Of a stretch of 64,000 nucleotides of DNA, positions 1 through 8,572 are shown in pieces. The translations under genes and the position numbers were made by a program. The first letter of the stretch is position 1; each line of letters begins with the position of its first letter. The stretch covers positions 248,001-312,000 of the forward strand of contig NZ_VFYP01000001.1 of the NCBI RefSeq assembly GCF_006443685.1, in the 5' to 3' direction. The notes beneath the pieces are model-generated. The model had not been told where the DNA came from and did no database searches. It was given only the letters and a program-made list of their open reading frames with translations. The stretch comes from Rhizobium glycinendophyticum (GTDB taxonomy: Bacteria > Pseudomonadota > Alphaproteobacteria > Rhizobiales > Rhizobiaceae).

Positions 1-1022
1 GCCCCTATCGTTTTCGCGAGACGCTGGGGCCGGACGGCGCGCCCATCCTCGTCGACATCAGACAGATCGAGGTGGAGACAGGGCAAGGCAATCGTCCCTT
101 CACGCTTCTTGCGGCCTTTGACCGCAAGGTGCTGGACGATGCGATTTCGCAGTATCACGGCTCGATGACCGGCATGCTGATCGCTACCGCCGCCGTTCTT
201 CTTGCTGCGGCTTTCCTCCAGATCGGCATCGGCCTTGCACCGCTGTCGCGTCTTCAGGCAAACCTTGCTCGGGTGCGGGCAGGTTCGCTCGACCAGTTCG
301 AGGGCGAAGGCCCGACGGAACTGAAGCCTTTGGTGCTCGAACTCAATCAACTGCTGAAGGAGCGCGAAACGGCTGTCGAAAGGGCCAGAGCGCGAGCGAG
401 CGACCTTGCCCATGGCTTGAAGACCCCGCTCACCGTTCTGCTGCATGTGGCGGATGGCCTGCCGGGGCCTGAAAAGGCCATGATCCGCCAGCAGGTCGAC
501 CTCATCCGCCAGCGTTCAGACCGGCAGCTGCAATCGGCGCGCCTCGGTGTCGAACAGATGACGCAGACGGGGCTGGCGTCGCTGACCGGCAAGCTGGTTT
601 CGGTGCTGAAGCCGGTTACCACCGCCCGCGGGATCGATTGGGATGTGCGGCTGGATGATCAATTGACGGCCGACATGGACCCGGCGGATCTGGCCGAGGC
701 ACTTGGCAATGTTCTCGACAATGCGACCCGCTTTGCCCGAGGTGTGATCCGCGTATCGGCCGCGCAAGACGAGGCGGCTGTCCGGCTTGTTGTCGAAGAC
801 GACGGGCCGGGTGTCGAGGAGGCAGGGCTGGCCGAGATTGCCGGGCGCGGGGTGCATCTGGGGGACGGCGAAGGGTCCGGTCTCGGACTGGCAATCAGCG
901 CCGACGTTCTTGCTGCCTATGGCGGAGGCCTTTCCTTTGCTCGATCTGCCCTCGGCGGATTGAAGGTGACGCTGAGCATGCCGACGCGCACCTCGCGCAG
1001 GACCCGCTCCGTAAAAGAATAA
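1..1022 (+). CDS. Sensor histidine kinase, C-terminal part (5' end outside window)
   Basis: The reading frame is open from base 3 to the stop at 1020-1022, so the gene starts before the window. A hydrophobic stretch (about bases 165-250) is a membrane helix, followed by a HAMP-like linker. The H-box reads [13 protein letters not shown], with the phosphorylated His codon at 411-413. It is followed by an N-box ([12 protein letters not shown]), a G1 box ([14 protein letters not shown]) and a G2 box ([18 protein letters not shown]). The protein is therefore an inner-membrane two-component kinase of the PhoQ/EnvZ-like type. The partner response regulator is probably upstream, out of view. The signal sensed cannot be deduced because the sensor domain is mostly missing. 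Confidence 0.93.
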   Translation, partial: PYRFRETLGPDGAPILVDIRQIEVETGQGNRPFTLLAAFDRKVLDDAISQYHGSMTGMLIATAAVLLAAAFLQIGIGLAPLSRLQANLARVRAGSLDQFEGEGPTELKPLVLELNQLLKERETAVERARARASDLAHGLKTPLTVLLHVADGLPGPEKAMIRQQVDLIRQRSDRQLQSARLGVEQMTQTGLASLTGKLVSVLKPVTTARGIDWDVRLDDQLTADMDPADLAEALGNVLDNATRFARGVIRVSAAQDEAAVRLVVEDDGPGVEEAGLAEIAGRGVHLGDGEGSGLGLAISADVLAAYGGGLSFARSALGGLKVTLSMPTRTSRRTRSVKE

Positions 1023-1034
1023 ACTGCTGCCCAG

Positions 1035-1063
1035 TTGCGCTTTTCCCCCTCCGCGGTTATAAG
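1035..1063 (+). promoter_or_regulatory. Candidate sigma-70 promoter for rpmI-rplT
   Basis: TTGCGC at 1035-1040 and TATAAG at 1058-1063 are separated by 17 bases. This is a good vegetative promoter match just after the kinase gene and about 100 bases before rpmI. The leader of about 95 bases could hold the L20-type autoregulatory structure known for this operon in other bacteria, but I could not fold it with confidence. Confidence 0.5.
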
Positions 1064-1165
1064 CGCCCGTCCGAACGGTCCGGCAGGGCATGCCGTGGCC
1101 GTTCTTTATGCTTGAAAACGGGCATTCGTCAGCCTGTTTCGATACAAGAACAATGGAGTAGCAAA

Positions 1166-1369
1166 ATGCCCAAGATGAAGACGAAATCGGCTGCCAAGAA
1201 GCGGTTCAAGATCACCGCCACCGGCAAGGTCCTCGCAGCTGCCGCCGGCAAGCGCCACGGCATGATCAAGCGGTCCAACAAGTTCATTCGTGACGCCCGC
1301 GGCACGATGGTTCTGGCAGAACCGGATGGCAAGAAGGTCATCAAGAACTACCTGCCCAACGGTCTCTGA
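1166..1369 (+). CDS. rpmI: 50S ribosomal protein L35
   Basis: Encodes 67 residues, the usual length of bL35, beginning [15 protein letters not shown] and ending in [12 protein letters not shown], both hallmarks of the family. It is a very basic small protein of the large ribosomal subunit. GGAG at 1155-1158 lies seven bases before the ATG and fixes this start over an in-frame ATG 54 bases upstream. rplT follows after 39 bases, the usual rpmI-rplT pairing. infC, which often precedes them, is not in the window. Confidence 0.98.
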   Translation: MPKMKTKSAAKKRFKITATGKVLAAAAGKRHGMIKRSNKFIRDARGTMVLAEPDGKKVIKNYLPNGL

Positions 1370-1408
1370 GACCAATTGCGCTTTTGGATCAATTAAGGAG
1401 ATCATGAC

Positions 1409-1813
1409 ATGGCACGCGTAAAACGTGGCGTAACTTCCCGCGCCAAGCACAACAAGGTATTCAAGGCAGCCAAGGGCTTCTACGGCCGCCGCAAGAACAC
1501 GATCCGCGCAGCCAAGGCTGCCGTCGATCGTTCGAAGGCATTCGCCTACCGCGACCGCAAGGTTAACAAGCGCAACTTCCGCGCTCTGTGGATCCAGCGT
1601 ATCAACGCAGCCGTCCGCGAATTCGGCCTGACCTACGGCCGCTTCATCGACGGCCTGAACAAGGCTGGTATCGAAGTTGACCGCAAGGTTCTGTCCGACA
1701 TGGCCATCCATGAGCCGGCCGCTTTCGCGAAGCTCGTAGACGCTTCGAAGAAGGCACTCGCCTACCTCAAGGACGCCGGCACGGCCAACGAGTTTGAAAG
1801 CGCGGTCAAGTAA
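1409..1813 (+). CDS. rplT: 50S ribosomal protein L20
   Basis: Encodes 134 residues beginning [24 protein letters not shown], a clear bL20. L20 binds 23S rRNA early in large-subunit assembly and in other bacteria represses its own operon. The N-terminal third is a lysine/arginine-rich extension, and the C-terminal globular part ends with an alanine/lysine-rich tail slightly longer than in E. coli. AAGGAG at 1395-1400 is an ideal ribosome binding site. A strong terminator follows the stop codon. Confidence 0.98.
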   Translation: MARVKRGVTSRAKHNKVFKAAKGFYGRRKNTIRAAKAAVDRSKAFAYRDRKVNKRNFRALWIQRINAAVREFGLTYGRFIDGLNKAGIEVDRKVLSDMAIHEPAAFAKLVDASKKALAYLKDAGTANEFESAVK

Positions 1814-1844
1814 CCAGCGCTTCCCGAACGGTTGAATTATTGGG

Positions 1845-1876
1845 AAACCCGCGCTGGACCGCCAGCGCGGGTTTTT
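1845..1876 (+). terminator. Rho-independent terminator of rpmI-rplT
   Basis: CCCGCGCTGG (1848-1857) pairs perfectly with CCAGCGCGGG (1862-1871) around a four-base loop, and TTTTT follows. It ends the ribosomal protein operon. Confidence 0.92.
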
Positions 1877-1920
1877 CCGTATGAAATGCGCGTATGACGT
1901 GACGCGCGGATGGGGTTTTC

Positions 1921-2787
1921 ATGGCATATCCGGATGGGCCGGAAAGGACAGGCGGGCACGACATCGACCTCGGGAATGACGAGATCGGCGAGCTTCTGCG
2001 CGCGATCATGCAGAGCGACGGCCGCGTGCAGCGGTTGGAACTGGAAGGCCGGACCGTCTGGATCAAGCGCCAGGGCAGCAAGTCCCTGCCGCCGCTGGTG
2101 GCCTTGCAGGGCCTTTTCGCCGGACTGTTTCGCCTTCCCGTCCTTCGGCCGTCCCCGCAGCTCTCGCCCGAGGCCATGCAGGCCCGCGAGCTCGCCCGTA
2201 TCCGCGCCTTTGCCGACGCCGGATTCCCGGTTCCCAAGATTGTCTATGCCTCGGCGACCGCCATGGTGATGTCCGATGTCGGTCCGACGATCGATCGTCG
2301 CATGAAAATGCTGAAGCGTACCGATCCGGCATCACACGATGCTCTGCTGGTCAAGGTGGCCGATGCCCTGGGCCGGGTGCATGCCGCAGGGCTCAGCCAC
2401 GGCCGGCCGCATGTGCGCGACTTCTTCCTGGAGGAAGACGGGGTGGGCTTCATGGACTTCGAAGAGGATCCGGCCTCGGTCATGCCGCTCGCCGTGGCGC
2501 AGGCGCGGGACGTTCTCCTCTACTTCCTGGTGGTGACCGCGCTGGCCCTCAGCCCGGACACCACCTGTCCCGCCGCCTTGCAGGCCTGGCTCGCGCATGC
2601 GCCGAAAGCGGCCCGCGTCGAATTGGTCCGGTTGACGGCCCTGATCAGCCGAATTTTGCCGCTCGCACGGTTGATTGGCCGCCTGCACATGGGTAGTGAT
2701 CTGCGACGCTTTATCATGGCAACGGAATTTCTGATGAGGGTCCCCCCGATTGCGGTGGATGGCCCGGGTATCGCCAAGGCAGGATGA
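1921..2787 (+). CDS. Bud32/RIO-like kinase-fold protein, possibly inactive
   Basis: The 288-residue protein has a protein-kinase-like layout. It shows a candidate ATP lysine in VWIKR (K49), a helix glutamate near 90, a catalytic-loop-like HGRPHVRD (160-167) and a metal-loop-like FMDFEED (D179). In true Bud32/RIO kinases the loop reads HGD; here the Asp position holds Arg, although an Asp lies at 167. The nearest families are BUD32/KEOPS-like and LPS-kinase-like bacterial proteins; the substrate is unknown. The stop codon is one base before pheS, so the two are probably cotranscribed. No strong ribosome binding site precedes the ATG. Confidence 0.75.
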   Translation: MAYPDGPERTGGHDIDLGNDEIGELLRAIMQSDGRVQRLELEGRTVWIKRQGSKSLPPLVALQGLFAGLFRLPVLRPSPQLSPEAMQARELARIRAFADAGFPVPKIVYASATAMVMSDVGPTIDRRMKMLKRTDPASHDALLVKVADALGRVHAAGLSHGRPHVRDFFLEEDGVGFMDFEEDPASVMPLAVAQARDVLLYFLVVTALALSPDTTCPAALQAWLAHAPKAARVELVRLTALISRILPLARLIGRLHMGSDLRRFIMATEFLMRVPPIAVDGPGIAKAG

Positions 2788-2788
2788 G

Positions 2789-3874
2789 ATGGTTGAACTA
2801 GACGCATTGAAGGCACAGCTGCTCACGGAGATCGGAGCAGCCGGCGACGAAGCCGCAATCGAGGCGGTGCGCGTGGCGGCCCTCGGCAAGAAGGGGTCCG
2901 TCTCGGAACTCCTGAAGACGCTCGGCACGATGACGCCGGAAGAGCGCCAGACGCGCGGTGCCGCGATCAACGCGCTGAAGAACGAGATCACCGATGAGAT
3001 CACCACCCGCAAGGCGGCACTGAAGGATGCGGCGATCAACGCCCGCCTGAAGGCGGAGACGCTGGATGTCTCGCTTCCCGTGCGCTCGTCGCCGGCCGAG
3101 CGCGGCCGCATCCATCCGATCAGCCAGATCGTCGACGAGATCACCGCGATCTTCGCCGACATGGGCTTCTCGATCGCCGAAGGTCCCGATATCGAGACCG
3201 ACTATTACAACTTCACGGCCCTGAACTTCCCGGAAGGCCACCCGGCCCGCGAAATGCACGACACCTTCTTCCTGCAGCCGGACGAGAAGGGTGAGCGCAA
3301 GGTGCTGCGCACGCACACCTCGCCGGTGCAGGTGCGCACCATGGAATTGCAGAAGCCGCCGATCCGTATCGTCATCCCCGGCAAGACCTATCGCCAGGAC
3401 TCGGATGCCACGCATTCGCCGATGTTCCACCAGGTCGAGGGCCTCGTCATCGACAAGACGGCGAATGTCGGCCACATGCGCTGGATCCTGGAAGAGTTCT
3501 GCAAGGCCTTTTTCGAGGTCGACAGCGTCACCATGCGGTTCCGCCCGTCCTTCTTCCCGTTCACCGAGCCGAGCTTCGAGGTCGACATCCAGTGCGACCG
3601 CTCCTCGGGCCCGATCGTCAAGTTCGGCGAAGGCAAGGACTGGATGGAAATCCTCGGCTGCGGCATGGTTCACCCGAACGTGCTGCGATCAGGCGGCCTC
3701 GATCCGGACGAGTACCAGGGCTTCGCCTGGGGCATGGGCCTCGACCGCATCGCCATGCTGAAATACGGCATGCCGGACCTGCGCGACTTCTTCAACGCCG
3801 ATGTCCGCTGGATGAGCCACTACGGCTTCCGCCCGCTGGATGTACCGACGCTGTTTGGCGGTCTGAGCAGTTAA
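2789..3874 (+). CDS. pheS: Phenylalanine-tRNA ligase alpha subunit
   Basis: Encodes 361 residues, the usual length. It charges tRNA-Phe as an alpha2-beta2 enzyme with PheT. A coiled-coil N-terminal arm (about 1-100) precedes the class II catalytic core. Motif 2 is visible around [12 protein letters not shown] and [21 protein letters not shown], and motif 3 as [17 protein letters not shown]. The start chosen is the ATG at 2789, one base after the kinase-like gene ends and preceded by AGGATGAG, not the in-frame ATG at 2750 inside that gene. pheT is separated from it by about 1.25 kb of small genes. Confidence 0.98.
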   Translation: MVELDALKAQLLTEIGAAGDEAAIEAVRVAALGKKGSVSELLKTLGTMTPEERQTRGAAINALKNEITDEITTRKAALKDAAINARLKAETLDVSLPVRSSPAERGRIHPISQIVDEITAIFADMGFSIAEGPDIETDYYNFTALNFPEGHPAREMHDTFFLQPDEKGERKVLRTHTSPVQVRTMELQKPPIRIVIPGKTYRQDSDATHSPMFHQVEGLVIDKTANVGHMRWILEEFCKAFFEVDSVTMRFRPSFFPFTEPSFEVDIQCDRSSGPIVKFGEGKDWMEILGCGMVHPNVLRSGGLDPDEYQGFAWGMGLDRIAMLKYGMPDLRDFFNADVRWMSHYGFRPLDVPTLFGGLSS

Positions 3875-3958
3875 TCTGGGCTTGAGTGGCCGCAGTGACG
3901 GCCAGATGGAGGGGGCGGTTGGAGGCTGCCCCATCCCGGTGAATGAAGGCAATGCGAC

Positions 3959-4249
3959 GTGATTGAACATCTCGACAACATGCGCCCGGTCGATCTGCTT
4001 TGCGATGACGACCTCTTGCATGTGGAACTGACGGACGGTCGTATCGTCAGCGTTCCGGTCTGGTGGTACCCGCCCCTGAAGGAGGCGCTGCCGGTGGAGC
4101 GGAACAACGTGGAATTCATGCCGTCGAGCATCCATTGGCCCGACATCGATCTCGATGTGACGGTGGTCAGCATGCTCCTCGGGAGACAGGCGTCGGGCGC
4201 GCGACCGCTGGACGCTTCGGGCAAGATGCAGATGGGAACGAGACAGTAG
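3959..4249 (+). CDS. DUF2442 protein, copy 1
   Basis: A 96-residue protein with GTG start, preceded by GAAGG at 3945-3949. It matches the small DUF2442 family: an N-terminal two-strand piece (LHVELTDGRIVSVPVWWYP) and a following NNVEFMPSSIHWPDIDLDV segment. It clearly resembles the two genes at 4511 and 4783 (shared patterns RPV, DGR, WWYP, NN-E and HWPD). Its C-terminal tail differs from theirs. Function is unknown; DUF2442 genes are often found beside DUF4160 genes, as here, and such pairs have been suspected of being toxin-antitoxin-like. Confidence 0.82.
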   Translation: MIEHLDNMRPVDLLCDDDLLHVELTDGRIVSVPVWWYPPLKEALPVERNNVEFMPSSIHWPDIDLDVTVVSMLLGRQASGARPLDASGKMQMGTRQ

Positions 4250-4293
4250 GATTAGGCCCTTCAGTTGAAGGATATTGTGGAAGGGGTGAGGTA

Positions 4294-4536
4294 ATGCCGA
4301 CGGTCCTTCGCAAGTATGGGTTCCGCTTCCATTTCTATGGGTTCGATATGGGTGAACCTCGGCATATCCATGTCACCGGGCACGGCGGCACGGCGAAAAT
4401 CTGGCTCGAACCAATCGAACTGGTCGAGGCCAAGGGGTTTAATACCGCAGATCTGAGACGTATTATGGATGTCGTCGAGGATCACCACGGGCAGTTTGTG
4501 GAGGCATGGAATGAGTTCGCCAAGTCTGTATCCTGA
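4294..4536 (+). CDS. DUF4160 protein
   Basis: An 80-residue protein starting MPTVLRKYGFRFHFYGFD, then EPRHIHVTGHGGTAKIWL and a C-terminal helix containing EDHHGQFVEAWNEF. This is the classic DUF4160 pattern. A GAAGGGGTGAGG-like purine run just upstream supports the ATG at 4294. It sits between DUF2442 copies 1 and 2 and overlaps the next gene's start by 26 bases, so they are translated from one message. Biochemical role is unknown. The conserved HIHV histidines are a plausible functional site (inference). Confidence 0.85.
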   Translation: MPTVLRKYGFRFHFYGFDMGEPRHIHVTGHGGTAKIWLEPIELVEAKGFNTADLRRIMDVVEDHHGQFVEAWNEFAKSVS

Positions 4537-4786
4537 AAACGAACGGCCGGTTGAGGCGTGGTGCGACCTTCACAATGTTCACGTGCGGCTCGCGGATGGA
4601 CGTGAGGTGATCACTCCTTTGTGGTGGTATCCCAGCCTTTACGCAGCGACGCCCGCCCAGCGAAACAACATCGAGCTTATGCTGGCAGGTGTGCATTGGC
4701 CGGATGTCGATGAGGATCTGTCCATCCGGGGCATGCTGGCTGGCTGGAAATATCCGCAGGCCAAAGCGCCGGAGAAGGCGGCGTGA
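4511..4786 (+). CDS. DUF2442 protein, copy 2
   Basis: A 91-residue protein starting MSSPSLYPENERPVEAWC. The core VHVRLADGREVITPLWWYP and RNNIELMLAGVHWPDVDED matches copies 1 and 3 almost position by position. The start chosen lies inside the end of the DUF4160 gene, where GGAGGC precedes the ATG; an upstream in-frame ATG at 4469 would overlap that gene more deeply. The C-terminus (QAKAPEKAA) nearly repeats the end of copy 3 (GAKAPDKAA), pointing to tandem duplication. Confidence 0.82.
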   Translation: MSSPSLYPENERPVEAWCDLHNVHVRLADGREVITPLWWYPSLYAATPAQRNNIELMLAGVHWPDVDEDLSIRGMLAGWKYPQAKAPEKAA

Positions 4787-5052
4787 CGGAATTTGAAACC
4801 GAGGAAATGCGTCCGGTAAAAGCATGGTGCACAAAAGACGAGGTGCATGTGACGCTTGCCGATGGGCGCACGATCTCCGCACCTCTCTGGTGGTACCCGT
4901 TTTTGTCTGGCCTCGATGAGCAGGGCTTGAACGAGATTGAGCTAATGTACGAAGGCATCTGGTGGACGAAGGTCGATGAGGGAATCTCGGTGAAAAGCAT
5001 GTTTCTAGGTGTCAAGGCTCCCGGGGCCAAGGCACCCGACAAGGCGGCCTGA
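4783..5052 (+). CDS. DUF2442 protein, copy 3
   Basis: An 89-residue protein with GTG start overlapping the previous stop as GTGA (4783-4786), a sign of coupled translation. Core residues VHVTLADGRTISAPLWWYP and NEIELMYEGIWWTKVDEG align with copies 1 and 2, but the HWPD motif has become WWTK, so it has diverged most. Its C-terminus closely matches copy 2. It is the last gene of the cassette before pheT, which starts 81 bases later. Function is unknown. Confidence 0.82.
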   Translation: MTEFETEEMRPVKAWCTKDEVHVTLADGRTISAPLWWYPFLSGLDEQGLNEIELMYEGIWWTKVDEGISVKSMFLGVKAPGAKAPDKAA

Positions 5053-5133
5053 TAGACGCGCAGACGATCGAAGACATCGCGACGGAATTTGGAATTTGCG
5101 CGGCTGGCGCATTGAGGAAGACGAGAAAGTCCA

Positions 5134-7557
5134 ATGAAATTCACACTCTCCTGGCTGAAGGATCACCTGGAAACCGAGGCCTCGCTCGAGGAAATCTGCG
5201 AGCGGCTGACCGCCATCGGCCTTGAGGTCGAGGACGTCGACGACAAGGCTGCCTACAGGCCCTTCGTCATCGCCAAGATCCTGACGGCGGAAAAGCATCC
5301 GGAAGCCGATCGCCTCAAGGTCCTCACCGTCGATGCCGGTGACGGCAAGCCGGTGCAGATCGTCTGCGGTGCGCCGAATGCCCGCGCTGGCATGATCGGT
5401 GCCTTGGCGCGTCCGGGCACCTATGTGCCGGGCATCGATGTCACGCTGTCCGTTGGCAAGATCCGTGGTGTCGAGAGCCATGGCATGATGTGCTCCGAAA
5501 AGGAGCTCAACATCTCCGACGACCACAACGGCATCATCGACCTGCCCGAGGATGCGCCTGTTGGTACGTCTTTCGCCTCTTACGCTGGCCTCGACGATCC
5601 GGTCATCGAAATCAACCTGACGCCGAACCGTCCGGACTGCACCTCGGTCTTCGGCATCGCGCGGGATCTGGCTGCTTCCGGTTTGGGCAAGCTCAAGGCG
5701 CCTAAGGCGCCAGCCTTCAAGGTCGAGGGAGAAACCCCGCATCAGGTGAAGCTCGAGCTCGAAGACCATCTCTGCCCCGGCTTCGCCTATCGCCTCGTGC
5801 GCGGCGTGAAGAACGGCCCGAGCCCGAAATGGATGCAGCAGCGTCTGCTCTCGATCGGCCTTCGCCCGATCTCGGCGCTCGTCGACGTCACCAACTACAT
5901 GACCTTCGACCAAGGCCGTCCGATGCATGTCTTCGACGCCGACAAGGTCAAGGGCGCGCTGGTCGTCCGTCGGGCGAAGGAGGGCGAGGAGATCCTCGCG
6001 CTCGACACCCGTACCTACAAGCTGAACCCGAACAATGTCGTCATCGCTGATGATAACGGCCCGGAATCGATCGGCGGCATCATGGGCGGCGAGCATTCGG
6101 GCTGCGATGACAACACCGTCAACGTGCTGATCGAGTCCGCGCTCTGGGATCCGATCAACATCGCCAAGACCGGCCGCGCCCATGGCATCATTACGGACGC
6201 ACGCTACCGCTTCGAGCGTGGCGTTGATCCGGAATATATGGTGCCGGGCCTTGAGCGCACCACCGAGCTGGTGCTTGAGATGTGCGGTGGCACGGCAGCA
6301 GCAGCCAAGGTTGAGGGCTACAAGGGGCACCAGAAGAAGGTCGTCGATTTCCCCTATTCGGAAGTCAAGCGCCTGACGGGTCTGACCGTTTCCAACGCGG
6401 AGTCCCGCGAGATCCTGACGGCACTCGGTTTCGAGATTCTGTCAGGCGACGAGACGTCGGCCAAGGTCTCCGTTCCCTCCTGGCGTCCTGACGTCGATGG
6501 CAAGGCGGATCTGGTGGAAGAGGTCATGCGCATGTTCGGCGTCGACAAGATCAAGCCGGAACCGCTGCCGCCGACCGGCTCCGTCAACGGCAAGATCCTC
6601 ACCACGCTGCAGATCCGCACGCGGTCTGCCCGCCGGGCGCTCGCCTCGCGCGGCATGCTGGAAGCGGTTACCTGGTCCTTCATCTCGGCCGAGCATGCCA
6701 AGCTCTTCGGCGGTGGCAGCGACAAGCTCAAGCTCGTCAACCCGATCGCGGCTGATATGTCCGACATGCGGCCCTCGCTGCTGCCGGGCCTGCTGACCGC
6801 TGCCCAGCGCAATGCCGACCGTGGTTATGGCGACGTCGCGATCTTCGAAGTCTCCGGCACCTATGAAGGCGACACGCCCGACACGCAGCGCCGCGTCGCC
6901 GGTGGCGTGCGTCGTGGCACGGCCTCGATCGCCGGTGCCGGCCGCATGTGGTCCAATCAGGCCAAGGGTGGCGGCAAGCCGGTCGACGTCTTCGACGCCA
7001 AGGCCGATGCACTCGCCGTGCTCGAAGCCTGCGGCATTCCCATGAGCAATGTCCAGATCGAGCAAGGCGGTCCGGAATGGTATCATCCCGGCCGCTCCGG
7101 CACGATCAAGGCCGGCCCGAAGGTCGTGCTCGGCACCTTCGGTGAATTCCACCCGAAGACGCTGGAAGCACTCGATGTCTCCGGCACGCTGTGCGGCTTC
7201 GAGATCTATGTCGATGCCCTGCCTGAGCCGAAGAAGAAGGCGACCCGCACCAAGCCCGCACTCGAGCTCTCGCCCTTCCAGATGGTGAAGCGCGACTTCG
7301 CCTTCGTCGTCGAAAAGGCGGTCGAAGCCGGTGCGATCATCAAGGCAGCGACGAGCGCCGACCGCAAGCTGATCACGGGCGTCAACGTCTTCGATATCTT
7401 CGAGGGTGCGTCCGTCGGCGAGGGCAAAAAGTCGGTGGCGATCGAAGTCTTGATCCAGCCGGCCGACAGGACGCTGACCGACGAGGATTTCGACGCGCTG
7501 ACGAAGAAGATCGTCGGCAATGTCGAGAAGTCGACCGGTGGTGCGCTCCGCGCCTGA
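5134..7557 (+). CDS. pheT: Phenylalanine-tRNA ligase beta subunit
   Basis: Encodes 807 residues, normal for the bacterial beta subunit. Visible parts in order: the N-terminal [20 protein letters not shown] module, an OB-fold tRNA-binding domain (about 40-150, with [18 protein letters not shown]), the B3/B4 editing region with [20 protein letters not shown] and [20 protein letters not shown], the B5 domain, the catalytic-like core, and a C-terminal ferredoxin-fold anticodon-binding domain ([16 protein letters not shown]). GGAAGACGAGAAAG precedes the ATG. Partner of PheS in the alpha2-beta2 enzyme. A hairpin terminator follows. Confidence 0.98.
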   Translation: MKFTLSWLKDHLETEASLEEICERLTAIGLEVEDVDDKAAYRPFVIAKILTAEKHPEADRLKVLTVDAGDGKPVQIVCGAPNARAGMIGALARPGTYVPGIDVTLSVGKIRGVESHGMMCSEKELNISDDHNGIIDLPEDAPVGTSFASYAGLDDPVIEINLTPNRPDCTSVFGIARDLAASGLGKLKAPKAPAFKVEGETPHQVKLELEDHLCPGFAYRLVRGVKNGPSPKWMQQRLLSIGLRPISALVDVTNYMTFDQGRPMHVFDADKVKGALVVRRAKEGEEILALDTRTYKLNPNNVVIADDNGPESIGGIMGGEHSGCDDNTVNVLIESALWDPINIAKTGRAHGIITDARYRFERGVDPEYMVPGLERTTELVLEMCGGTAAAAKVEGYKGHQKKVVDFPYSEVKRLTGLTVSNAESREILTALGFEILSGDETSAKVSVPSWRPDVDGKADLVEEVMRMFGVDKIKPEPLPPTGSVNGKILTTLQIRTRSARRALASRGMLEAVTWSFISAEHAKLFGGGSDKLKLVNPIAADMSDMRPSLLPGLLTAAQRNADRGYGDVAIFEVSGTYEGDTPDTQRRVAGGVRRGTASIAGAGRMWSNQAKGGGKPVDVFDAKADALAVLEACGIPMSNVQIEQGGPEWYHPGRSGTIKAGPKVVLGTFGEFHPKTLEALDVSGTLCGFEIYVDALPEPKKKATRTKPALELSPFQMVKRDFAFVVEKAVEAGAIIKAATSADRKLITGVNVFDIFEGASVGEGKKSVAIEVLIQPADRTLTDEDFDALTKKIVGNVEKSTGGALRA

Positions 7558-7566
7558 TTAAAGAAA

Positions 7567-7598
7567 GAGAGCGAGCGCTGTTTGGCGCTCGCTCTTCT
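7567..7598. terminator. Bidirectional terminator between pheT and NTF2-like gene
   Basis: AGAGCGAGCGC (7568-7578) pairs perfectly with GCGCTCGCTCT (7585-7595), an 11-bp stem with a six-base loop. Read on the minus strand it is followed by CTTTCTTTAA, a good T-rich tail. It separates the two convergent genes. Confidence 0.85.
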
Positions 7599-7610
7599 CA
7601 TCCTGCACCG

Positions 7611-7970
7611 TCAGGGATGGATGTAGTAGACCTTGTTGACGATCTTCCAGTTGCCGGCAACTTTCACCATAGACAGGATGTCGGTGAAGCGGAGCCCCGC
7701 AAATTCGTCAATAACCGTCACGCATGCGGTATCTCCGATCAGGGTGGCGGATTGCACGTCGCAGAGAGGTGTCGACCCGGGCGCGGCGGGTGTTTCGGCG
7801 AGGATGGCCTCAATGAAGGCATCGAGGCTGAGCCATTCCAGAGCGTTCTGATAGTTCCCTATGATGGCTGCATCCGGATGGAATGCCGTGCGGAGCTGGC
7901 CTTCGTCGCCAAAGGCCATTGCCTGCACGTAAGAGAATGCAAGATTACGGACCGCCTGCTCGTCTGTCAT
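7611..7970 (-). CDS. NTF2-like (lumazine-binding/SnoaL type) protein
   Basis: A 119-residue protein starting MTDEQAVRNLAFSYVQAMAFGD. The pattern of a helical start, a central FHPDAAIIGNY strand turn, and a conserved WKIVNKVYYIHP end fits the putative lumazine-binding subgroup (PF12893-like) of the NTF2/SnoaL cone-shaped fold. Many such proteins bind small hydrophobic ligands or act on them, but no substrate can be named. An in-frame start 36 bases upstream exists; MTDEQ is chosen because it fits the family. It stands alone between a terminator and an intergenic stretch. Confidence 0.7.
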   Translation of the reverse strand: MTDEQAVRNLAFSYVQAMAFGDEGQLRTAFHPDAAIIGNYQNALEWLSLDAFIEAILAETPAAPGSTPLCDVQSATLIGDTACVTVIDEFAGLRFTDILSMVKVAGNWKIVNKVYYIHP

Positions 7971-8259
7971 CGCACAAGCCCCCTGGTTTTGCCTGCAACT
8001 TATCACACCGCGTCTTCCGGCTGAAGTGGGTCAGGCTTCTCTGGCCTCGCCGTCGGCTTACACGGTTGCGGTCACCGGGCGAAACGGACCCCTTGAACGT
8101 CTGGGGCAGCAACAAGTCGGGGCATAGGCTGCCTTGCTGAGCCGTGCGCGTCTGATCCGGTTCCGGCAGTACCGGATTGTCATCCAGTCAAGAAAAAGCC
8201 CTTCCCCTGTATTCGGGGAAGAGCTTCTTACATGTCGAGGCCTGAACGGTGGGTCAGCT
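7971..8259. other. Intergenic stretch with hairpins, no gene seen
   Basis: No coding sequence is convincing in these 289 bases. Besides the terminator at 8195-8226 there is an inverted repeat ATCCGGT (8155-8161) / ACCGGAT (8171-8177). The promoter of the NTF2-like gene should lie near 7975-8030 on the minus strand, but I could not pick it out. Confidence 0.5.
8195..8226 (-). terminator. Rho-independent terminator after the 53-residue gene
   Basis: CTTCCCC (8201-8207) pairs with GGGGAAG (8215-8221), and AAGC/GCTT extend the stem. On the minus strand the hairpin is followed by TTTTTCTTG. It ends transcription of the small gene at 8260-8421. Confidence 0.8.
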
Positions 8260-8421
8260 TCAGAGGCTGACGCGGCGGCCTTCCTTGTCAGCGGACTTGC
8301 GGTCGCTGCCATGCTTGGCAAGGATCGCCTTGGCGTCTTCGACCGAGATGCGATGCTTCTTGGCGAAGGGGATGGGCTCATAGCCCTTGGGCGCCACGGG
8401 GGCGGTGTTTTCGTCTGCCAT
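8260..8421 (-). CDS. Small conserved-type hypothetical protein, 53 residues
   Basis: The frame runs from an ATG at 8421 to a TGA at 8260 and encodes a charged protein starting MADENTAPVAPKGYEPIPFA and ending in ADKEGRRVSL. TTGGAGACCAGC before the ATG supplies a proper ribosome binding site, and a good terminator follows the stop, so this is very likely a real gene. The middle (ISVEDAKAILAKHGSDRK) looks like a short helix-turn-helix-like or DUF3606-like helical piece, but I cannot assign a family. The protein should be cytoplasmic; function unknown. Confidence 0.7.
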   Translation of the reverse strand: MADENTAPVAPKGYEPIPFAKKHRISVEDAKAILAKHGSDRKSADKEGRRVSL

Positions 8422-8572
8422 GCTGGTCTCCAATTCGGAATATGCCCCGGCAGGATGCCGAAGCCCTAGATGTCGCGGTAAACGGGGAAGAAGGGCTCGT
8501 CGGTGGCGAGCGGATGCGACGCGTGCGAAGGGCGTCGCCTATGGCGCTATGTAGGGATCACCAGCCCAAAGC

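Noticed and set aside
5005..6330. 441-codon minus-strand frame opposite pheT
   Set aside because: Shadow of pheT; no motif and no start signal.
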